Shown here: in pieces, positions 29,602-41,746 of the stretch
Position numbering within the stretch: the first letter of the stretch is position 1
Layout: each line of letters opens with the position of its first letter
Assembly (NCBI GenBank): GCA_036872755.1
Contig: JAVHNS010000002.1
Coordinates: 1,984,001 to 2,048,000 of the forward strand
Direction: 5' to 3'
Source of the DNA: Orbilia blumenaviensis
Lineage: Eukaryota > Ascomycota > Orbiliomycetes > Orbiliales > Orbiliaceae
DNA length: 64,000 nucleotides
The notes under the pieces: generated by a model
Seen by the model: only the letters and a program-made list of their open reading frames with translations
What the model was told of the DNA's origin: nothing
Databases searched by the model: none
Translations under genes and position numbers: made by a program

Positions 29602-32600
29602 TTAGCGCGCTCCTGGAGAAGTTGGAAGATCGAGGAGGAAGTTCGTAGCCTAATGAGGCGTATGTTAGCAACACTCCAAATATTTACTTAATTAAAACAG
29701 AGTATCATTAACTTACTTCCGCCAAGTTATTATCAAACTTCTTGAGCGCCATAGTAGCTTGTTCCTCGGAGAAGCCCATATTTTGGAGCTTTCTCACATC
29801 CGGGTCGACTTTCTTTCCACCCGTCAAATTAGCAGTGACAGCTGGGGCAGCGGGGACATTGAATGCGTCATCGGTGCGGGCATCTGCTCCATTAGACTGT
29901 CCCATGGTAGAACCGTTGTTGGCCGGCTGGCCTGATGATCCAGGCTTGTCAAGACTAGCGAAAAGAGCATCCCAATCGTCGTTGCTACTTTGGGTAGGTT
30001 GAGTAGCTTGAAGGGTGTTGAATTGGAAAGCAGAAAACTCATCATCGTCAGGTCCATTCTTGGCTCCAACTGCAGCCGTTGGGGCATGCTTTGCCGTGCC
30101 AGGAGAGTCGAATACGTCATTAAACTCAGCATAGCCGTGATCGGTAGCAAAGTTGTCATACTCGTCGCTCTTGCTATTGGCTTCGCGTGCCTCGCCAAGA
30201 TCCTTGAAATCGTCTTCAAAATCAACCTCATCAAACGCGGATTTCCCTTGCGTAGCCGGTTGAGCAGCGGGTTTGGGCTGTACAGAAGAGAACGCGCTGT
30301 AGTCGGACACCGTCGGAGCATTGGTAGGTGGTTGGGTTGCAGGGGCGATGGCTGGTCCAAAAACGCTATCCAAGTTGCTTGTCGTGGCCGGTGGAGTCAT
30401 AGCCGGGGAGGACATAAACATCTTAGCTGTCCCAGCTGTCTGGGCTGGGGGAGAATTTGTATTTATCTTCGTCGGATCGGTTCGGGCGGGTAGCAAGTTG
30501 GTGAATTCTGGCGGGAATGCCGAGTTATCACTGCTTGCTCCACCAGCTGTCGGGTTATAAGCTGGGGGCGAGCTTTGGGCATTCGGGCCTGGGAGCGGGG
30601 TGCTCGAGTTTGAGGCGAGTGATTTGACAACATTAGCATCAAGAACTGGGAGAACAGATGATTGTTGCTCAGGGCTCGTGGGCGCTCCAGCCGTCTTCAC
30701 AGCTTTGGGGCTCGCTGAAGTAAAGTTGTCATCGAACCCGGGCTCGTTATCAGTATCGCTCTCGTCATCATTTTGGAGCTCGCGGATAGGTGGGAATTCT
30801 TGGTTACTTGTAGCAGGGCGTTCGGGTTTAGTCGGACCGAACCCGGCGAAAGCCGCATCGAAGTCATCCTTAGCAGCCTGAGAACCCCTGTTGTCTTGTA
30901 CTCCGAATCCAAAATTCAAAGGTTCGGATTTGGCTTGACTAACTCTGCTTCGGTTGCTCATATAGCTTTCTCCAGTTGCGGTAGGCTTGATCGGAGTGGT
31001 GATATCAATACCCGGGAAGGAACCGGGCATATGAGCGACACTTGGGCTAACAGTGCCAAAATCAGAAGCAGAATCACGTTTGTCACTTATCCTAGCTGCG
31101 ATGGGACTACCACCTGCGGTTGAACCAGTACGGGCGCGTTCGAGTTTCTTAGGTTCCTGTTGATCAAGTATAGCGGAGTGAGACAGTGGGGACGGTTTGA
31201 ATGCGTCCACTTCAGGTTCGGGTTTAGTCTCATGCTGCACGGTTCCTGGCCAGGCCGTTGGGGTTTCAGGGCGGGAAAATGCAGACTCGCTTGGGGCCTG
31301 CACCTGCACAGAACTAGTGGCAGAGTCGGCCCTATTGAGAGTAAGAGGCAGGAATGCAGAGGTTATATGTGGACTGCCAACTGATGGCGGGATTTCAGCA
31401 GTATGGGATGAGTATGAAGAGGTCGGAGGGGAAGTTGGGGGGGTAGACCCGCCAAAGGCGCTTTCGGTAGCAGATGGGACGGAGAAGGTAGCACTACGAG
31501 CAGGATCCTTGCTGCCAGTGTTCTGTCGCGAAAACGAGGTTGGCGGTGGCGGTCCTGTTCCAGATGGTGCGCTAAAGGACCCGAAGACATTATCAAAGGC
31601 ATTCTGACCAGGATTCGAAGCCGGTGACGTAAAGCTTGACTGGATAGCAGCTTCGAAGAAACCACGGTCATTGAAACGGCTCTCCAAGCTTGCACTTTCC
31701 TGGACGGGAACAGTTGGGCTCTTTCTATGAAATGGGTTGACATTCGGATTGAATGGGTTTGTGGACATGGTGCTGGTTTGGCTTAGAGTAGGGCTAGCAG
31801 GGGGCTGAGGACTTGTTGTACGACTAAGACTGGCTGCAAGATCGGTCTTCTCCCTCTCAATCTCCCCCTTCACTCGTTCCCGTTCAGCTTCCGATGTAGC
31901 CAGCTGCTTCTTGTTGATAGCCACAAGACCCTTTTGTTGCCTTGCATCGTGCTTCAATTTCTCAAGCTGCCTCTTAAGTTCTGCTGTTTCTTGGTTGGTA
32001 GTCCTCATTTTCTCTTTGAGCGACTGGTTTTCCTTGACATCAGCATCATATGCAGATTGGGAATGCGCCTTCTGGTTCCTGAGGTCTGTAAGAGCAGCTT
32101 CGAGAATAACATAGTCGTTACGAAGACGTGTCGTCTCTGCCCTCGATGTGGCCAAAACTTCCTCGACACGCTTCAATTCCTTCTCTTCTTGCTCGTATGA
32201 GTGTCGTAGCTGTGCGAGTTTGAGCTCAATGGCGTGTTTCTCAGAGGCAACATTGGCGACACTCTGGTCAGTAGACAATCGCTTCAGTTTGAGATCCTGG
32301 GTCTGTTTTGTAAGGGATCCAATTTGGTTGGATAGATTGGCAAGCTCGGTAGACTCAGATGTCAGCTTCTTATTGACTTCAGGATCCAGCAAGTCGTCAA
32401 GGTGTGATGGCGTATCCTTACTGGAGGTAGTAGTACCCCCAGTAGCGGAAGGCGAGATCATGTTTTGGCCAAACGAGCTGGATGGAACAAAAGGCTTGGT
32501 GCTCCCCAGGAAACCTAATGCGCTGGTGGGGACTGGGGCGGGAAGTGGGGAACGGGGAGCTTGGAAATCGTTGTTCCCAGCCAGAGCAGTATTCAAGGGT

Positions 32601-34408
32601 GCAACACCAGATGAACTAGCCGGGGCTGAAGATGCTGTTGTGAAGGAATCGTCTAATCCAAAGAGTTCATCGAGATTTGACTTTGGCGGCTCAACCGCTG
32701 GCGCATCAAAAGGCGATGGTCCGGGAGCTTTTGGAGCAGCTAAGATAAGATTAGAATCGACCTTCTGTCCTAATGAAGCACCGAGGGGATGGCTACCTTG
32801 TGGATTGAACGATAGCGAGGGGCGCAAGTGAGGGGGGATAAGGTTCAAGGGTAGGGTATCTGGGAGTCCCTTGCCGTTGGTTCCTCGTGTCCTTTCCTGT
32901 CGAATTAGATACATTGCTATCGCAAACTCGTCGCGAGTCAGGTTGCCATTCTTTTCGATATCAGCCAAGTCCCAAATCTGGGCAAGTGCATCCTCAGGAA
33001 GTTTGGAACCAGAGAAGAACGGCACTGCTTCATCGCCAGTGATAAATCCCTTGTTCCCGGTGTCAACTTCCGTAAAATGATTGTCGAACTTCTGTTTCTC
33101 AACGGCGGTGATTGCCCAGGGTATATCCACGGGCCCAGGAGGAGCAGCTGAAGGTGGGGGTATTGGAGGCGGGGTATACTGTTGCCGGAGTGGACTTTGC
33201 GCTCTAGTGGCACCAAACTGACGGGGAATTGGCGGAACAGTTGGGATAGTGGGTGGACCTGCTCTTGGCCCCGGCCCTGGAGGCGGACGCTGGCGACCGT
33301 CCCCAGTTGGAGGGCGCGGACTCCGAGAGGCAGCATCGAAGATAGCTTGGGGTAGAGATGCAGGTAATGCGGGAAGAGATCCATTCATGGTGCATTGGAT
33401 CAGATGCATGGCAACCACGAACTCACTAGGCCCAAGAGAACCACGCTGCTGTCTATCCGCAAGACCCCATATCAGGCCCAATGTAGTGTTCGCAAGCTTA
33501 GCTCGTTGGAATATTTGGCGTGCCGATTCACCTATAAAGAAAGCCATGTTAATATTAAATGTTAGGCAAAAAAATATCATATGCTATCTCTCACCTGGCA
33601 AAAGCCCATCTACAGCACCGGACTTCTCGAATAGCTCGTTAAATCTAGCAACATCCTCAGGAGATAGTCGAGGAACGGCAATGCCGCTTCCTGACAACTG
33701 CTGCTGGATAGGGCTGGTCGGCGGCTGCGGAACTTGAGACTGAGAAGGCGGTTGCGGACTACCAGGAGTTGGCCAACTGACATTGACCCCTTTAAAGGTC
33801 GGTAGAGGGCCGGCTGCAATAAAAACACGAACATTAGGTTACCGTGAACGAATAGTATATTCCCTGAAGCGAAAGGGGGATCCCTACGATATTGTGCAAG
33901 CTCGGGACGCGGGACCTGTCCACTTTGCGCCTGGCCGATGAGCCGCAAAGCAACGCTGAACCCGACTTTTGTGAGAAGTCCACGGTTTTCAGTATCTGCA
34001 ATACCCCAAATCTACTCGTAATCTCAGTATATCGATTCTGGTTTATGACATATATGGTTCTAGAGAGAAATGTTTTTCGTACCTCGCCCAAGGTCTGCGG
34101 TTTGAGGCCGGATTTCTCGAAGAACTTGACGGCAAGTTCTCCGGTAATTACACCTAGATTCTGGGTATCGGCAGCTTGGAATAACTGGCCGAAGACTTTC
34201 TTCTCCTCCGGTGTCAAGACGAGGTTCGGTTGGCCAGCTTTTCAGGCATCATTGATGTTAGCCTTGGGTTCATATTTCCAAGATCATAAGGGCGAACGAC
34301 CGGGCCAGGCCAAGTCAGGCAGCTGGTCTCTGCACTCGTGTGTGCGAGAGTATATAAGCTATATGTAGTATGTGTGTACGTACTGGAAGGCTGCGGTATT
34401 TCCGCCAT
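29602..34408 (-). CDS. ede1: Ede1-type EH-domain endocytic scaffold with UBA domain
   Basis: Early endocytic adaptor homologous to yeast Ede1/Eps15. Starts MAEIPQPS at 34408; the first intron joins TGQPNLVLTPEEKKVFGQLF. Three EH domains follow, recognisable from LTPEEKKVFGQLFQAADTQN, then a second starting near 33660 and including TTLGLIWGLADRQQRG, then WAITAVEKQKFDNHFTEVD with DLADIEKNGNLTRDEFAIAM. A Pro/Ser-rich linker leads to a coiled coil of about 180 residues (near 32420-31830 in DNA), then a long disordered Ser/Thr/Pro region containing NPF tripeptides (TNPFNPNVNPFHRK). The C-terminal UBA domain LQNMGFSEEQATMALKKFDN is completed by the last exon (NFLLDLPTSPGAR, stop at 29602-29604). 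Product about 1,400 residues or more. Plus-strand frames in this stretch are antisense shadows. Confidence 0.93.
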
Positions 34409-35955
34409 GTTTTCAGGATATGTCTAAGGAAATGTAAGGGGGACGTAGATGGAGGAATGTCGCTTCCGGTCCTGCGACATGCAGCAAGCACAGCGTGAAA
34501 GCCGGTGCAGGAAGGAATGTTGGGGGGTTTGGTGGTGGTGGTTATCGAAGTTGTATGGATGTATGGGGAAGCCGTGGGTCTTGGTCTTGGTTCCTCGCTG
34601 CTGGAGTGCTCAGTGCTAGGGGAAAGAACAAGCAAGCAACCCAGCCGGGGGGGCAGACCTCCGCTTGGCTTACGACCGAATGAAGCTAGAGAGGCACCAC
34701 AATAATACGACGGTTGAGAGGCCGAAGTGAGTGAAATTAAAGCAAGCGAAGTGAAGTGACAGGGAGCAGAGCAAAGGAGGCTTGTCCGGCGGGATCAAGA
34801 GAAGCCGACCAGAGCTGCTGCTTACTTAGGTATGCGGTGTGTGGAAGTGAGAGGTGGTGGTGGTGGTTAGGATGGTGATGTATATAGATACATAGGAGGC
34901 AGGTAGGTGGGTAATAGAGGGATGTCGTGGGAGGTGGGAGTTAACGGGGTGAGGTTCCAATTATCGATCTGATCTGGCTGGCTGGCTGGCTGGCTGGTGG
35001 CGGGTGCGGAGTCGTTGGCTAGGTAGCTGCTACTAATACTGGTACTAAGGAAGACGACGTCGCGGGCAGCGCAGAACAGAGAGCACAGGACACGTGGGGT
35101 TGCTTCTACTTCTTCGATCCTCCCTTCTTTCTTTCTCCCTCCCTTCCATTCTTCCATTCACTCATCCGACCATCCATGGCATCAACCTCACCCAAACCTA
35201 ACTATTTCGAATCATCCCACTTTTCCCTCAAGTACAGGTACAGCCGTGCTGAGTTCTGAGTTCTGAGGGACAAGATGCATCATGGCAGCTTAAGCTTGGA
35301 CAGGCGCTTCTCGGCCCAATAGCACACAACATCCCTCGTCCCTATAGGCCTGATCTTAACTAATGTTTGCTACCACTGGATAATATAATAGCATTGGTGT
35401 ACATCGTCGTCGTGGGTGGTGGAGGTAACGTAACCCCGCCATGACCTGCATGATTCTGGATTCTCGCTGGCGTAAGGACCAGGGTCCTTTTTTCCTAACC
35501 CGATAGCGACAGCCGGTGGGGAAAACGAGAGACACAGACAGGCCGATTGAGATTATTATCAAATGCATGCAGGTAAGGCTACTCTTTTCTCATGCATGTG
35601 CTAGTTATCCCCCAAACTCATGCCCGCCCATGAATTAAGAGCATCAATATTGTGAGTTCCCATTTGATGCATTTCAGTGGGCAACCTACTGCATGATATG
35701 ATGCATACAAATAACAATCCATATCCAATCAACTGCTAGAATCTTATTATTTTAACGGTCGCAAAATCCAATGAGCCAATGAGCCGTTCCACCCTTCCAG
35801 CGCCTTTAGACGAGATCCAGCTCCTCTTCCTATCCAAAGAAAAAAGAACACACAAAACAACACGTTTGGACTGGCGCATTAACCATATCCCATAGATCCT
35901 CACATCCACTGTCCTTCCCCTTGCCTAAAGACGAGATGAATCTTCGGGAGCAGGT
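34409..35955. other. intergenic, left border of the Myb/SANT-like cluster
   Basis: No gene recognised. It contains the ede1 promoter side and a CTGG tetranucleotide repeat (34974-34997). This marks the change from housekeeping genes to the cluster. Confidence 0.45.
34974..34997. repeat. (CTGG)6 microsatellite
   Basis: Six perfect CTGG units in intergenic DNA upstream of ede1. Confidence 0.85.
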
Positions 35956-36551
35956 CTATTCCTCCTCTTCAATTCCCTCTTCTTTCATACTTTTCCCTCC
36001 ATGCATACCGGCGGCAGCAGTGTCCAGTTTCGCCTTTTTGCCAGCACGTTTGCGAGGGGCTGGCTGTCGCCGGCCTCCTTCCGCACGCTTGCGTTTTTTA
36101 GATGTATTCGCAACTTCTCCTTCAACTCTAATGTCTCCCTGTGAATTTTCGTCCCTTTCTTCTTCTTCCCTGTCTTCGTCTGTCATCGGTGGGGACTTTG
36201 GTCCCTTTCTAGGGGATGCGTGTCCACCACTCGACAGCGAGCTTGGGACTCCATGAGCGGCCATCATGCGAGAAAACCGTTTTGCGCTAGATGTTTAAAA
36301 TCGTCAAAATCTCTTTACAATTCCATAAATTAAATCGGGAGTAAGCTGAGGCCTTGGACTTACGCTGCTCCTTTCGAGATTATCCCGCGTTCTTTGGCTA
36401 CAAGCTCGAAGTCGGGCTTGAGATTCCAGTTAGATGATATGTCTGCCAAAGTCTACGTCTAACATAGAACACTTACCTTGCCATTATTTGAATATCTGAG
36501 ACAACTAACTAGGAATAGGAACTGGTCGTCCGCTGAGCTTGCAGGTGCCAT
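35956..36551 (-). CDS. small Myb-like DNA-binding protein, cluster member 1
   Basis: Three exons (36477-36551, 36364-36416, 35956-36286) give 152 residues. The joined N-terminus reads MAPASSADDQFLFLVSCLRY then SNNGK, PDFELVAKERGIISKGAAA, KRFSRMMAAHG. This is the fungal Myb-like fold of the Myb_DNA-bind_8 type: helix 1 FLFLVSCL, helix 2 FELVAKERG, helix 3 AAAKRFSRMM. Intron 1 (60 bases, branch CTAAC) falls after helix 1 in phase 0; intron 2 falls inside helix 3 in phase 2. The tail alternates acidic (DEDREEEERDEN) and very basic segments (KKRKRAEGGRRQPAPRKRAG) and ends in EEEE. DNA binding is inferred from the fold only. It is closest in style to members 8-11. Confidence 0.85.
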
Positions 36552-37400
36552 TTTTAGAATTATAGACAAATGAATTCAAATGTCGTTTGCAGAATACGAT
36601 TCTTTTGTTTCGTTCGTAGAAATAATTCAACTATAAGGAAGACTTAACAAAAGTATCTTGGGAGTAATGCCCTGAGAAGAGTCTAAAACACTGGCGAATG
36701 CGACAAGATGAAGAGAATAGGATGAGGAGGACAGTCTAGGACATCGACGTTCCTTTATAGACATTTAACCAGTCTAGCAACTAACATTACAGTCTACAAA
36801 CTTCCATCCGAGTTGACAAGGAAACGGTTCGAAGGACAGGCCCCGTATGCCCTCTTCCATTGTATTGCCTAGGCTCCATGTAAACCCATCATATTCCGTA
36901 AGCCTAGGGGTTAGTCCAACTTTCTCCTCCATTAACCCAACCTTCAGAACCGTGCCGTGCTTTCTATGATTCAGCACGAGTCTGCCTTGAGCCTAGATGC
37001 TAGAAGTTGAGAGTGCGATCGAATAAGCCGGGTTCCGGCATCGGTACATCATGCATATTTCCCGACCGGGTATTGAATTGGTAATCGCTCATATGATCAC
37101 TACTGCGAGGCTTGCAAGGTATCTGATGACTGGATTTTATATTGTTTCCAAAATTAATGCGATGACATTTCGTAGCCCCGGATACAACCATCGGACTGTC
37201 CTTAGTAGAAAAACAAATCAACAGAGACTAAACTAATGCGCACGTACACAAAACTAAAGGCCACCAAGGCAGCGAGAAGCTCTTACAGGACCGAGGCTCG
37301 GTTTTCTGCGCCAAACCAAGGATAGATCTGTAATCTGTAGCTCACCACTCGACTGCTCAACTCGACTGTCTGGCCATAAACCACATGCACATGTACACCA
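36552..37400. other. spacer between cluster members 1 and 2
   Basis: No supported gene. Short frames only. Confidence 0.45.
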
Positions 37401-37982
37401 CTACTCTCGGTAGTCGTCCTCGGAATCATAGTCGTAGACAACTTTATTCGCCACTGTTTCCGCCTTAACAACCACCGCTTTAGCACAAGAATTGCTATTC
37501 CCAACGTCCCCATCCTCTGAATCCGAAATATTGATGAATTCAAAATTAGACCCCATAGCATTACCCCCCAGCTTATTTTGAAACTTCCCGTTTCCTTCCG
37601 TTTTGATACCTCCCTCTTTCTTGACAGGAGTAGGACTATCTTCTTCGATCAACTTCGCCTTCTTCTTAGCAGACGTAAGGATTTCTTCATCGTCTACATC
37701 CTCTTCTACAAACCCTTTCCTTCCCTTTCCCTGGCCACTAGAATTACGCTTCCTTGGTGTAGGCTTCGGTGTGATATTCGGCCTGACCCCCGTCTCGACT
37801 TCCTTGCGTAGCTCCTCGGCTTTACTTTTCACACGACGCATGCAGCTCTGGATCGCATCGTAGGTGGCACCGTCGCCGAAATAGACGGCTATTTTGTGAT
37901 AGTCCAGTTTTAGCTCCGGGTGGGCGGCTATAAGGGCCGCGAGGAGCTTGACGTAGTTATCTGAGGACCAGGATATTGGCAT
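37401..37982 (-). CDS. Myb/SANT-like small nuclear protein, cluster member 2
   Basis: Intronless, 193 residues. I start at MPISW (37982) rather than the upstream in-frame ATG at 38075, because neighbours begin MPITW, MPVKW and MPTW. The N-terminal module at residues 1-55 is MPISWSSDNYVKLLAALIAA, HPELKLDYHKIAVYFGDGAT, YDAIQSCMRRVKSKAEEL: three predicted helices with Trp at position 5 and a GDGAT turn before the third helix. The tail has basic patches (KPTPRKRN, GKGRKG), acidic patches and two hydrophobic-acidic motifs, FINISDSEDGD and the C-terminal KVVYDYDSEDDYRE. These resemble SUMO-interaction motifs, which is inference. Not a named family that I can identify with confidence. Confidence 0.8.
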   Translation of the reverse strand: MPISWSSDNYVKLLAALIAAHPELKLDYHKIAVYFGDGATYDAIQSCMRRVKSKAEELRKEVETGVRPNITPKPTPRKRNSSGQGKGRKGFVEEDVDDEEILTSAKKKAKLIEEDSPTPVKKEGGIKTEGNGKFQNKLGGNAMGSNFEFINISDSEDGDVGNSNSCAKAVVVKAETVANKVVYDYDSEDDYRE

Positions 37983-39391
37983 AGTGGGCAGGTGGGTTAT
38001 TTCTTTTTGTTTGAAAGTTTTGGAGGTGGGTATGTTCTGACGGGTAGTGGCTTCCAAAGTGTATATTATTTGCAACTGATAATGGCTTAAGACGAGAAAG
38101 TGGGTATGCTATCGTAGAGAAATAGAAGGTTAGGGATGAACTGTCTGGATTCTGTAGACTCTATAACCCCTGTAAATAGCTGTGCCGTTCTATATTTCGG
38201 TTGAATACCAACTGCAAGAAGCCGAATTGGATACGAATTACCAGTTCAATCTATGTCAGATATGTAGGTTGGGGAGCCATCTAATCGCAGCTAGAAATCC
38301 AAGATATCTTAAGCCCTGCAACCTGTCACATGGAACAAAACATATCCCGTTCGAGGATCCTCGACAGATTCATAGAAAGTACCAGTGTAGTCGCAAAAAA
38401 ACAAAATCCGATCCAGGCCAGAATTAACTCAGATGAATAAAACCCGCGGCCGACCAACAGAAAAAAGACGGATAGCGGAAGACGGTAACACCAGCATATG
38501 CATCAAATGCAGTTACATTCGCTAGCTAATTGATCAGTTCCACATGATGCATGGGACGCTGCAGAAGCGCTAGTTAGCGGTAAGACCTAGCCGGGGGTGG
38601 GCTATGGGTTCTTTTTGGAACTCAAGGAAGCTGTAAGACATCCTGGCTGTTGGACCTTCGAAGCGGCCTTGGTTTGGGAAGATTTTATATCAGATTTGAG
38701 AGGAGAGTTGTTGGTGGCGGAAATTATCCCTGTAGACACACGGAATAGATGGGAGGTTTCCCGGGACGATGGACCCCATGAATGTCTACCTCGGTACCTG
38801 GGGCCAGAGGTGAAACCGGGCGAATTACAACAGATGGCAACTCGGAATTTGCGTTCGCAGATTTCATTTGGGACTTAAGGGCTATTAGGTCTTGAAGTTG
38901 CTCATATATTGTATTATAGCTACATTGAACATTATATGCCATCGAACTGGGATTCTACAGGGGTGGACTAAGTCTATGAAAAACTACAAAAGAATATGCT
39001 CTACCACATACTTTTAGTTCTCCATTCAACCGTGGCTCGATCGAGATCAAAATAATTGTCCTGACATATGTATAGAGAGTCACATAAGTAAATACATGTA
39101 AAGACAGTTGAGATTTGCAGGATAGATTTTGGACGAGCTTTCGAACAAACAGTATGCAACAAACAAAGTTTCACAAACCTTCGATCACTCAAAGAAAATA
39201 TCAAAAATGCACTTATTGGTCCGAAACAAACTACAAAGACTTAAATACAAGAATTACAATGCGGGATACGAAAAGAACATGATGGCCTAAGAATAAACAA
39301 ATTTACATGTCCTTGCGAAAGAAACAGCGTTTGAAAGACATTTCCAAGGCCTATAGAAGCAGGAATTAAACTTATTTTCTGTGTGAAAAAA
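37983..39391. other. spacer between cluster members 2 and 3
   Basis: No supported gene. A 72-codon minus frame at 38724-38942 and a 93-codon plus frame at 38597-38878 overlap each other and match nothing known. Confidence 0.4.
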
Positions 39392-39961
39392 TCAAATTTG
39401 CGAATCATCAATCTCGCCATCTTCAAACTCTGACTCGCTCTCTTGGACAAGCGCTCGGTAGTATCCAGGGGCTGGCTTAGCCCTTCTCCGAGGTTGAACC
39501 TTGGTTGGGGTTACAGGCTCAACAGATGACGAAGTGCTTGCTTGGTCTTCTTCCTCGTCGTCATCTCGAAGAGATGGAGTCTGCTCTTCTTCACTCTCAC
39601 TAAGAATTGGTGTCTGGGGCTCCTCCTCCTCACTAGTATCATGAAAGATCACATTCCTCCTCCTCCTACTCTTAGGGGTGATTTTTCTCTTCTTGGTAGG
39701 CGAAGATGGAACAGAAACTGGATGTCCTCTTTTCCTCGAGGCAGGAGGGGAAGACTTGCCCTCACTTGCTTGTGACTTTAAGCTTAGGGAGTTTGCTTCC
39801 TTCTTGAGGATACGAAACCTCCATTTGACGCTGTTTAGGGAGTAGCCCGTAAAAGAGGCGATTGTAGGTAGACTTGGGCTTCCTGTCGTTGCAATAATTG
39901 CTAGGAGAAGGATCCGGTCAGTTTCAGCTGTCCACGGGGCGAGTCTTTCTTGGGATGGCAT
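39392..39961 (-). CDS. Myb/SANT-like small nuclear protein, cluster member 3
   Basis: Intronless, 189 residues, starting MPSQERLAPWTAETDRILLL at 39961. The N-terminal module has PWTAETDRILLLAIIAT (helix 1), SLPTIASFTG (helix 2) and SLNSVKWRFRILKKEA (helix 3, the likely recognition helix), close to a short Myb/SANT repeat. The tail holds basic clusters (RKRGHP, PTKKRKITPKSRRRR), repeated Ser-Glu acidic blocks and a hydrophobic-acidic end (YYRALVQESESEFEDGEIDD). Role unknown; nuclear DNA- or chromatin-binding is inferred from the fold and basic tail. It is the most divergent of the MPxxW subgroup, with the Trp at position 10. Confidence 0.8.
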   Translation of the reverse strand: MPSQERLAPWTAETDRILLLAIIATTGSPSLPTIASFTGYSLNSVKWRFRILKKEANSLSLKSQASEGKSSPPASRKRGHPVSVPSSPTKKRKITPKSRRRRNVIFHDTSEEEEPQTPILSESEEEQTPSLRDDDEEEDQASTSSSVEPVTPTKVQPRRRAKPAPGYYRALVQESESEFEDGEIDDSQI

Positions 39962-40786
39962 TGTGATTGATGTAGTCAGCTTAGGATCCTATGGTATGGA
40001 TCTGAGCACTTATCGTTAGCTAGCGGTTCGAATTGAACTAACTACTTGAGGTTTCTACCAACCTTAATATAAAAATATTTATTTTCTGTGCTTGAGATAC
40101 AAGTTCACGACAGCCAAAGGGAAACCGGAAAGTATTTTATGATATGTAGCTGGTCGCAGTCGTGGTGAACAGAGTTCTTGTGATGCTCATGAATGATGCT
40201 GAGGCACGGCCATACTGAATGATCGAGGTTCTAATGGCAGATATTTATGCTAAGGGATGCCATAGAGATCGAACATCAGTTGTTGAAGTAATGCATTGTG
40301 TGGTGAAGCGTGGGCCTGGTGTTGGGAATCGTTCCCGGGCCCGAAGTGGCCATGGTCCGCCCGGGAACTGTTGCATGTTGGAATGCTCGGGCTAACTCAA
40401 CGCAGGTCGAAGACGAACACTATATTACGATGCAGGTCCAGATCGGTTGCCGGTTATACCCACACTCTGCTAGTTTCCTTGAATGTCTCAAGGAGGTGGT
40501 CGTTACGCAAATGGAGGCTTCTTCGTCTCGATTTTCATCCAATGTCTAAACGTTAAATGTGTACCTTCTAATTATTCGCGCTAGTCAACTGCTATAAGTA
40601 TGGTATTTGCTTATTACTATCTTAGCTCTTCGATACCATACATTATGGTACATGTCATAAAATCAAATGTACAAAGCTGTGGTTTTCCGAAATCAGGTCT
40701 TCAACTTATATTTCCAGGTTTTCCAAGAAGCGGCACGGTCCGCATGACTATTTGATATTCCGTCTCCATTCACCCCGTCGGCCAGC
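39962..40786. other. spacer between cluster members 3 and 4
   Basis: No gene seen. Contains a perfect 10-base inverted repeat (40331-40340 and 40359-40368) with an 18-base loop. Confidence 0.5.
40331..40368. repeat. perfect 10-bp inverted repeat
   Basis: GTTCCCGGGC at 40331-40340 and its exact reverse complement at 40359-40368, spaced by 18 bases that contain the short palindromes TGGCCA and CCATGG. It could be a hairpin or a dimeric protein site. Confidence 0.6.
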
Positions 40787-41746
40787 TTACGACGAAGCTC
40801 CACTAACCGTCCCAGGCATGATATCCATCCTTTCATTCTGAATTACTCTACCGACATCGGCACGGCCCTCGTTCGCCTCCTCATGCATGGTATTGATCCC
40901 ATGGTCTCTGTGATCAACTTGTATCTGCATACTTCCCTCCATATCCATGAGTTCGCCATGACCTTCGTGGCGGACTACCCTAAATTCATTATTCAAATCC
41001 CTCAAATCTTGATTATGCTCCCACGCCAAAGGACCACCTTCATTGCCACCCTGCAGGCCGCTTGCAGCCACCTCGACGGTTCTAGGGGCCTGGAAGCTCA
41101 TGTTGCTCAGGCCGTTTGTGAGCATGGGGTCCATAACTGACCTGATATCCACGGTTTCCATTTGCATTTGTTGATCATGCTCGCTGAGCATAGACTCATG
41201 GTGATTGTAGCCTGCAGCCGAGAACATAGGATCGACCATGTAGTATGGATTGGGGTTAGGCTCCATGGCTACCCCGTCTACAGCAACCATAATCCCATGT
41301 GTCCCAACACTCTCTACCCCTCCTTCGACTTTGTTCTCTTTCTTCATAAGGTAACATTCCATCAGGTCTCCATACCCACGGGAACTCAGCCCTCCAGACT
41401 CCCCCTCACTATCATCCTCGCAGTTATCATACTCCCATTTGATCCTACCATCCTCGTACTTGATTGGTCTAGCACGACCCTTGTTATGCTTCGCCTTGTT
41501 ACCCCCTTTCCCGTTCGACTTGCCACTTCCATCCTTACGTCCTCGGCTGACGAGGAAGTCAAGGGTGCCATCTCCGAACTCACGAGCTTCCTTACGAAGT
41601 TTTTTCATCTTTTCTTCGATGGCACGAGGGGACGCATCGCCGCCAAAAGCGGCTGCGATCTGCTTATAGTCCATGTGAATGTGGTGGACGGCAAGAGTGA
41701 CAAGGAAGAGACGGGAAACATTTTCTGGAGTCCAGGTGATTGGCAT
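40787..41746 (-). CDS. Myb/SANT-like small nuclear protein, cluster member 4
   Basis: Intronless and the longest of the set, 319 residues. The N-terminal module is MPITWTPENVSRLFLVTLAV, HHIHMDYKQIAAAFGGDAS, PRAIEEKMKKLRKEAREFGD, the clearest version of the MPxxWT subgroup: Trp5, helix 1 SRLFLVTLAV, helix 2 YKQIAAAFG, GDAS turn, helix 3 PRAIEEKMKKLRKEA. A basic stretch follows (SRGRKDGSGKSNGKGGNKAK). The remaining 200 residues are rich in Met, His, Asn and acidic residues with no recognised domain. Such a Met/Gln/His-rich tail could be an activation or interaction region; this is a guess. The plus-strand frame overlapping it is antisense. Confidence 0.8.
   Translation of the reverse strand: MPITWTPENVSRLFLVTLAVHHIHMDYKQIAAAFGGDASPRAIEEKMKKLRKEAREFGDGTLDFLVSRGRKDGSGKSNGKGGNKAKHNKGRARPIKYEDGRIKWEYDNCEDDSEGESGGLSSRGYGDLMECYLMKKENKVEGGVESVGTHGIMVAVDGVAMEPNPNPYYMVDPMFSAAGYNHHESMLSEHDQQMQMETVDIRSVMDPMLTNGLSNMSFQAPRTVEVAASGLQGGNEGGPLAWEHNQDLRDLNNEFRVVRHEGHGELMDMEGSMQIQVDHRDHGINTMHEEANEGRADVGRVIQNERMDIMPGTVSGASS

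Noticed and set aside
29742..33737. Several plus-strand frames of 80-230 codons
   Set aside because: All lie opposite the large ede1 coding exon and read as shadows of its Ser/Pro-rich codons.
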